DNA from: Phlegmacium glaucopus
Lineage: Eukaryota; Basidiomycota; Agaricomycetes; Agaricales; Cortinariaceae
DNA: 50,427 bases
Direction: 5' to 3'
Assembly: GCA_015039465.1 (NCBI GenBank)
Contig: MU130452.1
Coordinates: 48,706-99,132 of the forward strand
The notes beneath the pieces are model-generated. The model had not been told where the DNA came from. It did no database searches and saw only the letters and a program-made list of their open reading frames with translations. Of the stretch, positions 33,023 to 44,635 are shown in pieces. Each line of letters begins with the position of its first letter. Position 1 is the first letter of the stretch. The translations under genes were made by a program, and so were the position numbers.

Positions 33023-35330
33023 GTCTGCGACTGCAAACTAGACCAATACCAAGATTCTTGATAGGGTGGGTTGGACATTCCGGTAAGATGACAGGAGTAG
33101 TAGTAGGCTGGGGACTGCAAACTAGACAAATACCCGTGATAGGGTCGACTGGACATTTTGGCAAGTCAGAAGCGATGGGGGCCGCGTTCATTACGACGGA
33201 GAACAATGAAAGGAAAGCGTAGATGTTAAGGATGATATGCATATTCTGTAAAAGAAAAGATTTGTAAAAGAGCAGTCAAGGTCAGTTGTCTGTGGTTCCG
33301 AGATACATTGGCTGTTAACGCACTGTGAGGGGTTTACAAGTGACCGGAGAGAGTTTGACCATTTTCAACGAGGATTTTATATGTGGCTGAGGTACAGTAA
33401 CCGGATAGTAACCGGAGAAAAGGTTCCAAAGATTTCTATCACAAACCCAACTTGAAGACGTTCATAGTCGAAATGTATCAAGGCGTTTCTGGAATATCGC
33501 TGGACGGTAGCATTGCCATACCCGTGCCGTTGAGCCGAGCTCGACGAACGGTGGCGATGACCTCTATTACCATCATGGGCCCTGGACGGCATGATACGGT
33601 ATTACCCGGTATTACCTGACAGAACCTTGTTTTGCATTGACATCTATTTACGTGCCGATCCTGGTGCCGTCGAGTGCCGGACGTACAACGGGCGTCTCGG
33701 GGGAGACTTGATAGACGGTGGATGTCAGGAGTGTGCAACCCTACCATTAAATGAGAAAGTAGCGGACATAGAGCATAGATATGACAAGGACCCTGAGCAA
33801 TGGGAGAGACTGCAGGGTCAGAATCCGGACAGGACCGGACAGGATTTGAGGAAATTCAAGTTGGGATAGGTTATATGCCTATCTTGACGAATTTTAGGAT
33901 ACTGATATACTGTAAAATACTGTAGTCTGTCGAGCGTACGAATTACTGACAACATTTGCTAAGTTTTAAGCTGCTGGCTCAATTCCGTCCTTGATTTTTT
34001 CTTTCTTTTCTGTATATTATTCGCCCTGCGAGGCGAGTCCAATCTTTCAAACAAAACAATACCCTCGGTCGCCAAGTATCTATCAGTATTACATCAGCGA
34101 CTTTAGTAGATGTGGGAGAAGCCACGGTTGTTTGCAGTCACTGACTCCGATGTCAGACGACTTGCCTCAGTTGCCTGACTGTCACGACTAGTCGTTGACC
34201 TACACAACACTAGGGTGAGAGAAGTACAGACATTTTTCGACCCTTAGAGGGCCTGATCTATGCATCCAGACAAAATTGGGCCGAAAAATAGCTAGGTCGA
34301 CATTTTTTTGGGAACCTAGGCGCAATCTGGTGGTCCAATCCGGACAAGAATCGCACTGAATCGGTACACCGGACAAAAATTGAATCTCAAACCCTGCTTC
34401 TTCCTATATTGCATGGTAGTCATGCAAACAAGTTTACCAAATTCCAATGCTGCGCTGCAATATTGTGTACTGCATCACGCAGGGTCATAAACCGAACCTC
34501 ATATATGCGTTTCATCGTCGACCCCCTGTGAACATCCACCATCTAAAATGCATTTTTCGCAGCAGAACGGGTACATCTTCTTTGATCTACTGTCTTTCCT
34601 AATTTGGTTTCATCTCTGAACAGCCTGGAGAAGCAAGGAAGTTTGTTTTCGCCGGCCCCATCATCCTGCCTTAAAGTCAGAGTTGAACTCGGGTTGGACG
34701 GCCTACTTGGCGTGCATATGTAGCTGTTTTCTGCAGTTTTCATATCGATAGGCCTGAACGCACACTCAGTCGGAATTGGAATTTTTGCTAGAGATCAACA
34801 TAGGGATTGAAGCGGAGATATAAGAAGCTATCGCTCTCAGCCTCTCTCAGCTTGCAAGCGGACTTTAAATGTTAGAGTCCGCGTATATGGAGTGAGACGC
34901 CGAAAGTTTGAATTAAAAAATTTCGGGCACCTCATGAACTACTTCCTGGTCAAGTAACACAGCCTTCCGTGAACTTCTGCCCAATAAACTATTGGCGTAA
35001 CGCATTACATTCCCTGAAGATGTGGACCATGTGGTCGAAATGGTCCAGTCAAGGTCCAGTCAACCTTTGAGATTCTGGTCCGTTGTATGGAATTGTGGAC
35101 CAGGGCGAGAAGGGGGAGGAGGGACAGGACCCATGATAATACACTATATGGCTATCAAATTGTTGATCCCCGCGCTGAATGTTATCCGGACGGTTTTTGG
35201 CCAAGTCTTATCTGGATTTCGGGCAGGCCACGCAGAAGTTCGCCTTTTGATCACGCCTTCAAAGTTAAATGTGTTTTGCGCCCACCCTAAGTACCTATAT
35301 ACTCTAGGCTACTCTAGGCGCTGACCACAT
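32700..35330. repeat. Tandem segmental duplication, unit 1
   Basis: Homologous in direct orientation to 35330-37210. Matching landmarks include the ATCATTTCACTC 3' flank, the secreted repeat gene, GGTCAGTTGTCTGTGGTTCC upstream of it, and the AACAGCCTGGAG block (34619 / 36780). Unit 1 is longer, mainly because of extra sequence at about 33.87-34.44 kb. Confidence 0.75.
32949..33242 (-). CDS. Secreted Cys-Pro repeat protein, two repeats (97 aa)
   Basis: A small secreted protein of unknown function. The signal peptide is FLSLFSVVMNAAP, nearly identical to that of the paralogue at 35605-36072. The mature part is two repeats of about 30 residues, each with the plan LP(K/E)CP..PI.....VCS..PTTT, followed by a poly-Thr tract encoded by an (AGT)n microsatellite (about 32989-33022) and a short end. 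Each repeat has two cysteines and can hold one disulfide; the Pro/Thr linkers are likely O-glycosylated. On the minus strand a TTTTACAG acceptor-like sequence lies just before the ATG, so a 5'-UTR intron is possible. I recognise no domain. Confidence 0.75.
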
Positions 35331-35604
35331 CATCCTCATAAACTTTGTGAGAAAAGCAAGCGAGGATCTCAAAGACAATGAAGCGTTCAAACCAAGTTCG
35401 AACGATCATTTCACTCCTCGATGATTAAAAACTGAAAAACAACCAAATAATTTCTTCGGAAGTAATATCAATAATAGCACCTGCCTACTAATAGTCAACT
35501 ACTACTAGTGGCATGCTGTATTTGTTGTGGCTCGTGGTCTCCCATAAAATTGACAAGAATTGAGATGTACGTCCCAGTGACGGAAGGGGTATATCTTATG
35601 CATT
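33243..35604. other. Intergenic part of the tandem duplication
   Basis: No gene I can support. The region near 34.20-34.40 kb contains ATCCGGACAAGA, CCAGACAAAATT and GGGAACCTAGG words resembling the interior of the MITE at 16.1 kb, probably a decayed relative. Confidence 0.45.
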
Positions 35605-37210
35605 TCAAGAGGTGGCGGCAGGAGCGGTAGGAGTGGTAGGAGTATACATAGTAGTAGTCAGCTTGGGACTGCAAACTGGACCAGGACCATATCCCTCGAT
35701 AGGTTGGCTTGGACATTCGGGTATGCCAGGAGGAGTGACGGGAGTAGGAGTAGGTTGGGGACTACAAACTGGACCGGGACCAAATCCCTTGATAAGGTGG
35801 AGTGGACACGGTAAGACGGGAGTAGGGATAGGAGTAGTAGTAGGTCGGGGACTGCAAACTGGACCAATACCCTTAATAGGGTGGATTGGACATTCCGGTA
35901 AGACGGGAGTAGGGATAGGAGTAGGAGTAGGTCGGGGCCTGCAGGCTGGACCGTGACCATACCCTGTGATAGGGTGGAGTGGACATTCCGGCAGGTCAGA
36001 AAAGGCGGGAGCCGCATTCATTACGACCGAGAATAATGAAAGGAAAGCGCAGATATTGACGAAAATATGCATATTATATAAAAGAAAAGACCTGTAGAAA
36101 GAGCGATCAAGGTCAGTTGTCTGTGGTTCCGAGATATATTAGTTGTTAACTCACTGTGGGGGTTGACAAATGGCTGGTGAGGGTTTAACTTTTTTGAACA
36201 GGGTTTTTGTATGTGGGCGAGGGGGTTGAGGATAATAACCGAATAAAAGTTACATAGACCCAGATTTCCATCAGAAACCCACATTGATAGTCGAAATGTA
36301 TCAAGGAGTTTCTGGCAATGGCAACCGTAGCCTACCGTAGCACGGTTGCCATACCCGTGCCATTGATGCTCAGCTCGACAGTCGAAGGGTGGTCGATGAA
36401 TCGATCACCTGGACGGCATGATACTTATGGACCACAAATTTAAACAGTGTTTTGCATTGATATCTATTTATGTGCTGATCCTGGTGCCGTACATACAACT
36501 TGAATGGCCGTCTCCAGCCGTCTCCGTAGCCGTCGGGGGTGGACTACCGTCAGGACTCAGTGCAGCCCTATCGATAACCGAAAAAGTAGTTGGAGGTATT
36601 GCATGGTACAAACACGTTTACCAATGTCGCGCTACATGTTGTGTACTTTTAATTTATCCGACCGGATGCTCAAATCACGCACCACCTCGCATCACATGAC
36701 ATCCATCATCTAAAGATTATAAACTGCATTTCTTCGCAGCAGAATGGGTACATCCTATTCCCAATTTGGTTCATCTCCGAACAGCCTGGAGAATCGTCGC
36801 CCCCCTATCATTCTGCCAGGGTTAAACGGCCTTGAACGGCATACTCAACTTGAACTAAGCGCCGAAAGTTTGAACTAAAAATCGAAGTATTTTCTGGTCG
36901 GGTCATGTAAGGTCATGTATCACTCCGTGAACATCTGTTCTGAACTATTGGCGTAACACATCACATTCCGTGAACATGTAGTCGAAATGGTACAGTATAC
37001 GACGTTTAAGATGGCCCGTTGTACGGAATTGTGGACCAGGAGGAGAAGGTGAGAACCCATGCGATGGTTTACCGTTTTGGCCAACTCTCATCCTGCGTTT
37101 TATGATTAGGCCGTAGTAGTTAAAATGCGTTTTTGTGCCCGCTGCGTGGCGCCTAGTATCTACATGCTCTAGGCGTGGACCACATTATCATCGAGAATGT
37201 CCACAGGGCC
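35330..37210. repeat. Tandem segmental duplication, unit 2
   Basis: The second copy of the unit at 32700-35330, ending near CTCTAGGCGTGGACCAC (matching CTCTAGGCGCTGACCAC at the end of unit 1). It carries the longer secreted repeat gene. Confidence 0.75.
35605..36072 (-). CDS. Secreted Cys-Pro repeat protein, four repeats (155 aa)
   Basis: Paralogue of the gene at 32949-33242 with the same signal peptide region (AFLSLFSVVMNAAP). The mature protein has four repeats of about 30 residues: LPECPLHPITGYGHGPAC, LPECPIHPIKGIGPVC, LPCPLHLIKGFGPGPVC, IPECPSQPIEGYGPGPVC. They are joined by PRPTPTPIPTPV-type linkers, and the protein ends in a Thr/Pro/Ala tail. Every unit keeps two Cys; the third has lost one Glu after LP. 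Linkers are Pro/Thr rich, as in cell-wall or mucin-like proteins. The single exon is fully open. The difference in repeat number between two genes in one tandem duplication shows rapid expansion or loss of units. No known domain is recognised. Confidence 0.85.
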   Translation of the reverse strand: MHIFVNICAFLSLFSVVMNAAPAFSDLPECPLHPITGYGHGPACRPRPTPTPIPTPVLPECPIHPIKGIGPVCSPRPTTTPIPTPVLPCPLHLIKGFGPGPVCSPQPTPTPVTPPGIPECPSQPIEGYGPGPVCSPKLTTTMYTPTTPTAPAATS

Positions 37211-37638
37211 ATATGAGGCAACCTACGCTTTCGCGGGAGTTGTACTTTGAGTGATGGCGCGCGCTGTTTGCGATATGTATCATATGGAACGTGGTTGATT
37301 TTATTCGGGATCCCCTAAGTTCGTCACTAGATTGCAACAGTACTACTAAACTACATTAGGCTTCCATAATATGTACCCCTTGATACCAGTTGATACTCCC
37401 CATAACTTGAAGTTAAGTTATCCTGACCACCTAATGTATTCCAATGTACACTGACTGACGGATGAGATACTGGGTCTCTTCGTTAGTAGCGGCGAGAACA
37501 GTTAACCCGGATAAATGACATGATAGATTTGAACTCGTTGGAGCTCTTAAATATTCTACATGCTGCCAAAACAATGGGCGCAATCAGCAGTGGAGATAAA
37601 TTATCAATTGATAACGCAAGGGAACAACTCAGGTCCTT
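36073..37638. other. Intergenic between the duplication and METTL16
   Basis: Mostly unit 2 flank sequence. No gene is supported. Frames at 36418-36699 are copies of noncoding flank found in unit 1. Confidence 0.5.
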
Positions 37639-39677
37639 TTATTTCGAAGGCCTATCGCTAATAATATTTTTATCTTGGAGACCATCCCCAACCTTCCGCC
37701 AAATATGACTCGCAAAACTTTCAAATAAAGTCCGATCTGTACCATAAAGCCATTGAAACTCCAATTCCAAACTTGTTTCCATAGTCCTCGGTAGGCTGTC
37801 AATCACTTGCACGCTACAAGTGAGCGCAGGCTGTCGAGAAGATGATGATGATGTCCGCGTATTCTCCAGAGGAGTTGAAGAACCATTTAGGCGACGACGA
37901 CGTCGCTCACTTCGAGACCATGTATTCCCTTCAGCTTCCACGAATAAGGTTCTTGAAGCTGAAGAAGAAGAAACACCGCCACCGAGGGATCCTGGATCTA
38001 TGTTAGTTGCGGATACACCTTCGAGTAGGCGAAGATTTCGGTCAAGAATGTCTGCTAACACAGGGACTGAGCAGTTCGGAAATGACTGAGTTAGTGTATT
38101 ACGAGGTGGCATGAGTTGATACAGCGGATGACCCGCAACGATTGAAGGGATACGCGCTATAGACTGTGAAAAGGCTTGATTATAAATAACTGAGCTCGGA
38201 AAGGCCTACACAGAACACTCACATCAGGGAGATGCATATCGATGAATGACCATCCGACTGCCCAACGACGCGTCTGGCCTTGAACAAACTCTGTAATCGC
38301 GTAGTTCACAATCTGCTTGAAATGTAAAAAAAAAAAGGTCAAAGTGAGGATAAGTTTGACACGTACAGAGCGTTTACGCAAGTTTTCTACAATGGTAGTT
38401 ACAGATGACATCTTCCCTAGCATGGAGGTATACCACCTTGTAAGAATGGTTAATTGGTGGGGGTTTGGAAAGGGTAAATATAAACGACGACATACTTGCA
38501 TCTAGTTTGAAAACGTTCACTTTCCTCGACCATTTGACCCACAAATCCTTCCTCCCCGCCATCGGCGAATATCATCTCGATATCAGCTCCCGTACAGACC
38601 TAGAATGAACGGCTGTTACTATTGACTACCAGACCACAAAGGTAAAAAGTTGCTTACCGCATTAGGTGCAAGGTCCTTTTCACTCGCTGACTGGGCTACC
38701 TCTTCGGGAGTAGTGTAAAAAGGTGGATTGCATATCGTGAACTCAAAACTATGTAAAAGAAAAAAAAGGTGAGCTATTGAAGGTACGAATATAGTAATAT
38801 TTTTACGAACTTTGATGTAAGATTCCTTTCCAAGGTAAAAAAGATACTCCCTTCCCGAGTGGCTTTCTCAAGGCGGATGCGGGACTGCATGTTGTTCGTG
38901 TTCACATTTTCACTAGCACACTCGTATGATATGTCGTCAAGTTCTATTTTATCTCTCGATTAATGCAGCACTGAAGGGAATAAAATCATACCAGTAGCGA
39001 CAAACTCCCATTCCGATTCCAAATTGCATCCAAGGAAAGGGTAAATAGCAGTTGACCCCGTTCCTCTGAAAATTTGACATTAGTTCCTTACACAGAGAGG
39101 GTTTTTTATTGAACGAGATGACATACATGTCAATACCCCGTACGCGCCGACGAGGTTTCCCGAGCACGTAATCGTGTGCGTGAACAATATCTTGGATCCA
39201 AAGGATGTAGTTCAGCCTGTGATCCATACGGTGAGACTTGACCATCTCGCGAAAACAAAATCCAGGCTACCGATTCGGGACCTAAAACCGACTTTTGAGA
39301 ATCACTTTGGAGACATATACGGGCCTGGTTGGACTGACCGGTGGACATAATCTGTTTTCAGGAATACGAAGCGTAATACCGAAATGACAGAACATGATTG
39401 CTTCCGTCAACCGTCTGTCCTAAGTGAAGTCCAACCCAACTGAGAAAAAAAGTTTGTATCCAATGATGTAGCACACATACCTCTGGGCTGCTTCATTTCG
39501 AAAATCTATCGTTGTCCGATGTCGAGATGAAGTATCGAGAATCAAGCTATAGCAGAAGTAAGAAGTGAAGATTTTATGTGTACAAATTTATGTTCCATAC
39601 AATTCTTTCAAAGGTTGATACTCAGCCGCTAGAGTTGAGAAATCTGGTGGATTGGAATAAGGATTGCGACAATGCAT
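37639..39677 (-). CDS. METTL16: METTL16-type RNA N6-adenosine methyltransferase, 468 aa, 12 exons
   Basis: In other eukaryotes this family methylates U6 snRNA and some mRNA hairpins using S-adenosylmethionine. Exons: 39677-39601, 39546-39481, 39414-39339, 39281-39271, 39216-39127, 39065-38992, 38943-38811, 38748-38658, 38599-38496, 38436-38367, 38312-38223, 38163-37639 (1407 nt). The N-terminus MHCRNPYSNPPDF is family-typical. Exon 4 is an 11-nt micro-exon (39271-39281) needed to give CPPVPNRLNYILWIQDI. The SAM motif is DIGTG (106-110), the catalytic NPPF is at residues 183-186 (CNPPFY), then FADGGEEGFV, WYTSMLGK, and FVQGQTRRWAVGWSF. Beyond about residue 295 the tail is Ser/Arg-rich and looks specific to this lineage. 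The gene is divergent from KLHDC4, 104 bp away. Confidence 0.95.
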
Positions 39678-39781
39678 CAGTCAGGAAGAGAGAGATCAGT
39701 TATTATGTAAGTAATGTACATAAAATAAAATGTTTTTACGTATTTATGAAACACGGATATAGTTATCAATGTTACTAGATC
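39678..39781. promoter_or_regulatory. 104-bp bidirectional promoter of METTL16 and KLHDC4
   Basis: The start codons of the two divergent genes are 104 bp apart, so both core promoters must overlap here or in the 5' leaders. The stretch is AT-rich (for example TAAAATAAAATG) without a clear consensus element. Confidence 0.7.
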
Positions 39782-42700
39782 ATGGGCAAGAAACAGGCAA
39801 GCTCATCAGCAGCTGCCTCAAAAGCAGCTAAAAAAGCCAAAGCAACGAAAAAAACTGAACGAAAGGAAACTAAAATCGCTCTCAAATCCAAATCAACTCT
39901 AAAGGGGTCCTCTACTACTGGTGGGAAGAAGTCTGGCAAGAAAAAGGGGAATGATTCGGATACAGATGACGATGATCTTGAAGGTATCTTGGAAAAGGTA
40001 ACGATGTATCGACTTGATAAATATCAGAGAGATAATAATGCGATTTCGGGCAGTAGATGCGGAAAGAATGGGAAGAAGCTCATACGGTGACTGAGGAACT
40101 CGTGGAAGGACCTCCGAGTCGACGAGCCAACGCTACTTTGACAGCTTGTCCAAATGGAGGTCATCTATGGTGCATTGGAGGAGAATTTTTTAGTGAGGAT
40201 GGGCGAGCAGTACGAGTTTCCAGTTTCTGATTCCTACAACCACTTAACATCTTTTTTGAATCTAGTATTTCTACAACGATGTGTTTAGGTATACACCAGA
40301 GAAAGACGAATGGCGTAAATTCGTTTCTCCAACTTGTCCAGGTCCTAGATCCGCACATGCTGTAGCTGTTTCGCTAGCTGGAGGCGGAAAGATCTTCCTT
40401 TTCGGTACGTAGTGCTTTTTCGACATAATCGGCTGATCGTTGACTTCAAGCATAGGTGGAGAATTCTCGTCTCTGCATCAAAATACTTTCCACCACTATC
40501 GTGATTTCTGGTGCTTCGATATCACTACTCACTCTTGGGACCGTATCGATACAAAGATAAGACCTAGCGCACGATCTGGACATCGGTTAGTGCGTTAAAT
40601 CACTTCCCATCTCTGGTTCACCACGTTTATATATGAACAATTGTAGAATGACTTTTTGGAAACACTACCTTGTACTATTTGGAGGATTCTACGACCCTGG
40701 AGTGTCAAGTACGTACGCGTTGTCAATTGTGTTGACTTTCGAATTGAAGTTAACCCGTTAGCTCGCTATCTAAACGACTTGTGGTTATTCGACACGCAAG
40801 AGTACAAATGGAATCAAGTCGAATTTAGAGAAATGGATGCTAAACCATCGTGAGTTTTTACCTCGTTCCAGGTGAACATCGCCTTCTCAGTAGAGAGAAC
40901 AACAGGCCACGCAGTGGTTTCTCCTTCCTGCCTTGCGCTGATGGCATCATCTTACACGGTCTGCCCCTCCCAACCCTACAAGTTTTGACTTGCGAACTTA
41001 CAACTAAGGAATTAGGTGGATATTGCAAGGAATACGCAAAAGGGAAACGTCCAGTTGGCGTAATGCTCGATGATACATGGTTACTGAAGTAATGCACTTC
41101 TTTCCACATCTTTCCCTTCTATCCATTATGCTAACCAAAGTCTCCCCAAGAATCACATTACCCTCTACTGCAGATCCAAGTCCTGCCTCGAAACCAATTA
41201 ACGCACCGCCAAAAACTACATCGAAAGCGCCTAACAAGCAACCTCAAACTCAACTAACGATCAAATGGGAACGACGTAAACGCGCATCCGATGCATACGC
41301 GCCTTCTCTTCGTAGTGGTTGTACGATGACTCTATGGGCAGGAAAAGGAATGGGCATCCTTTTTGGAGGTGTTACGGATGAAGATACTAACGAAGAGACA
41401 TTGGAAAGTGTTTTCTGGAATGATTTGTCAGTTGCTTTATTCCTTTTTTCTTTTTTTATACGCCATTTTTTTGGAAGGCTGACCAGTCTATCTCTCTCTC
41501 TTTTTTTTTTATAGGTACGGATATCAGCTAACTGGGAAGGGAAAATGGAGCAGTATGACGTTGAAAAAATCAAAAATAAAGGGTGGTGCCAAGTCTAAAG
41601 GCGCAAAGAAAAAACAAAAGGATAAAGATGCGAAGTGGAAGGAGCAGAATAGTGGTGGAGAGGAGGACGATGAAGCCGGAGACGAGGTATGTATCCTGTT
41701 TTTTTTATGGTATAGTTCAAGTTGTCGAAACCCTAGAACCCTAAGACAGTGACACTCGACGGACCCGATCCTACCGATCCATTGCTCACAACTCCTCTTC
41801 CAAGATATAATGCCATGTTAGCAGTTCTCCGAAACACACTCTACATGTAAGGAGGGCCTCTCTCTCCTGTCATCTGAAAATCTGGGAGTTAAACTTTTTT
41901 TCCTACCACAGATATGGAGGAATCTATGAACGTGGATCACGCGAATATACTTTGGACGATTTTTACTCACTTCAGTTAGATAAAATGGACAAGTATATTT
42001 GTTTGAAGGAGAGTGATGTTGTTATCCCTGATGGTGATGTACAAAGTAGCAGCGACGACGACGAGGATGATGATAGCGATGATGACGATGATGATGAGGA
42101 GGAGGAGGAAGAACAGAGAGATGGACATGATGCTGACGTTGAGCATGACGAGGCTGACGAGGAGGAGGTTCTGGAGAACGCACCCGAAAGTATGGAGGAG
42201 GATCAATCAACAACAAAAATCGAACAAGCCCAGCCCATTGACGAGGAGCCCACCAAACTATCTCAGGTAAAAAAATCAGTCTCTCCCTATCAACGCACTC
42301 TCTCCCAAGTTTTTTTAACTACTTTCTCTCTTCAGGATGAACTTCGCTCTCAAGCAACAGCTTTCATGGGAGTATCGAAAGATACCACACGTTCACTAGA
42401 AGATATCCAAAGTACTCCGTTACCTGGAGAAACTTTAGCCATGTTCTACGCTCGTTCACGTTAGTCCTTATGTGCCCTCTTATATTCTTCTGACCCTACC
42501 ACGCGCTTCACAGGTGAATACTGGACCCAAAAAGCCCATGGCAACAGCGATAATCAAGGGAAGCAACTACGTAGAGATGGATTTACACTGGCTGAAGAAC
42601 GATATAGTACGTTTGTTTTAGCTTTGTTGAACTTGCGTCTCCGATCATTTTTGTCGTGTGCCCTTAGCTGCGTACAAACCGATTTTAGCAGAGGTTGAGA

Positions 42701-42816
42701 AGATTCTGGAAGAGGCGGGGTTAGATGAAGAAGAGATGAGACGAGGTGCTGCGGGAGGAGGAGGTTTACCACTGTCTGCTGGAGGAGTTGTTGGGTTTAG
42801 TCGTAATAGACGCTAG
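39782..42816 (+). CDS. KLHDC4: Kelch-repeat protein, KLHDC4/Kel3 orthologue, 727 aa, 15 exons
   Basis: A kelch beta-propeller protein; its precise role is poorly defined. Exons: 39782-39997, 40057-40209, 40266-40404, 40456-40585, 40647-40708, 40762-40849, 40906-40958, 41016-41088, 41151-41426, 41515-41686, 41746-41846, 41912-42266, 42336-42459, 42514-42606, 42668-42816 (2184 nt). A Lys/Ala-rich N-terminus precedes MRKEWEEAHTVTEEL and GPPSRRANATLTACPNG. Kelch blades follow, with YFYNDVFRYTPEKDEW, FHHYRDFWCFDI, YLNDLWLFDTQEYKW, PRSGFSFLPC, LRSGCTMTLW and ILFGGVTDEDTNEETLESVF. An Asp/Glu-rich tract (about residues 525-580) lies in exon 12. The end GGVVGFSRNRR is Gly-rich. The protein is longer than I recall for human KLHDC4 because of the inserted Lys-rich and acidic linkers. 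Confidence 0.95.
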
Positions 42817-44183
42817 AACCGCCATTAAGCTACGACTTTAGTTCAAAGCTATACACGATTTGGGTGCGTGCGTCGATGCGTATCTGGTTGATTTGAAAAG
42901 TGTCAATGAAAAAATGGAAAAAAAAGGTGGGTTGGTTTGATTGACCCATCCCCTCCACGATTGGGCAAGGGTACGCTATGTCGTTTCTCTGATGATTAAC
43001 ACCCGATCAACCACTGCCATCTCGACCCTATCAATATGTGGGCTGATCTTTCCCAACGCTCTAACATCTTTTGAAGGCTTTGTACGACTGGGTAAATTAT
43101 CAAAGGAACGAAAGAGAAGATGCTGAATATAATACGGTGAATATTCGAAGACTAAATGTGAATATGAAATATACCAAGCTCGATGGCTATCCTGCTAGGT
43201 GCAAAAACATGAACGCGCCATCAATGATCACACAAGCGGTGGGCAAAGTAACTAGGTGAGAAGGGTATAAGATGGGATGGTAGTTTATGGATAATCAAGA
43301 GGGAAGAAATAAGAAATAGACTACAGTATAAAGTGAAATAAGGTGCCGAGCGCTCGTTATGGAAGTTTTCGACAACAGCGGGTGACTTCAGTCGTTCACA
43401 TTGATTCGATTCTCCGGGCAGCTCATTTGATTGGAGTTTACAGTTCTGAATTCATTCCACAAACACTTACCCATTCTCAATCTTTACATGCATTCAAACT
43501 CTTCTATGTAAATAAATACATAGACCATCATGCTCACGAAATAGCATTCTAATTTTAAATTTGCGAAGTTAGTAAAGTACCAGAAATATTTCTATATGTT
43601 CTAGAGACAATCAGAGAAGTAAGAGAAAGACAGAGACAGCATGAGTACAAAGATATAACAGAAAGCCCGAAGCTAAAAGAATGAAAGACTATAAAAGTAG
43701 GTAAAAGTTAAAGAAGGCAAAGCTGGAGAACCAGAGGTTTTTCTGATGTCAATGATTCAACATTTGACTAGTGAGGAGTCTATTTGAAATGAAAGATCGA
43801 CAGTTCTTGACTCAAGCTTAAGATACCACTGACCTTATAGTACTTGGCTAATCTTTTCCCACGCTTGAGTTTTTGCGAGTTATTGTCTCTTCCAATTCCA
43901 AGCTGGTGCCTTTCAAGCTCCCGCATAGCTCAAGGTTGTCCTCCAGCACGTCGTCTGTCACTTCGTCAACGAGCCTCTCCCGTATGCCTCCACAGGCCCA
44001 AATAACCTCGCATACCACTCGTATTAACCCAACACTTCGTCACACTTCCTAGACGACTTCCCCCCTTCATTACCACCTAAAGTCATATACCCAGAAGCAG
44101 ATTAACACCTTCGCCAAGTAAGTAGCACATACCATCCTTGGAACAATACCATCGCGTCTCATACAACCGCATTTTACAGACAC
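42817..44183. other. Intergenic 3' of KLHDC4
   Basis: No supported gene. Short open frames (42941-43126, 43071-43259) have no motif. About 43.5-43.75 kb is purine-rich (AGAGAAAGAC). Confidence 0.5.
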
Positions 44184-44635
44184 GCTTGGTATTACCTTGA
44201 GTTCAATGGAAATTACCCACACCTCTCTCTCGCTACTCTCACCGTACCGGAGGATCTAAATTCTGTACTTTGGCAACATTCCCAAGCACCTTGCATCACC
44301 GTTAACCCTAACGAGGATGTCATCACTCATAAGGACCAGGTTAGGAATGTCACCTAATATTTCACTCTGGCTGTCCACCTTTGCCCCTCAGTACGTCGTA
44401 GAATGCGTCTCTCATCATCTATATTCAGGCACTCATATTATGGCGCTCGGCAGGGCTCCATAGCAGGGCCTAGCTGGTTGTTAATGTTGGCCTTTCCCTA
44501 AGCTCGCACAGCTTTTCAAGGCCTTCGTAGACGATAAGGGAGTGATGGTGGATGGTAGAGGGGATGCCAAATTGGAACGTGAAAAAGATGCTATCCTCTG
44601 CTTGGTTGCGCCATTATACAAGCCGCGGGTTTAAG
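44184..44635 (+). pseudogene. Degenerate coding remnant, unknown family
   Basis: Exon-like pieces in the plus strand: one around HAWYYLEFNGNYPHLSLATL and VPEDLNSVLWQHSQAPC (44184-44340), one around VVECVSHHLYSGTHIMALG (44395-44455), and one with AQLFKAFVDDKGVMVDGRGD and ILCLVAPLYKPRV ending in a stop (44505-44635). They lie in order but are broken by in-frame stops. I cannot name the family. Confidence 0.45.

Noticed and set aside
33591..33869. 92-codon plus-strand frame in the duplicated segment
   Set aside because: The homologous region of unit 2 (about 36.4-36.6 kb) does not keep the frame, so it is not under coding constraint.
42013..42270. Open frames opposite and shifted to the KLHDC4 acidic exon
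   Set aside because: They arise from the GAT/GAG-rich acidic coding tract and are shadows.
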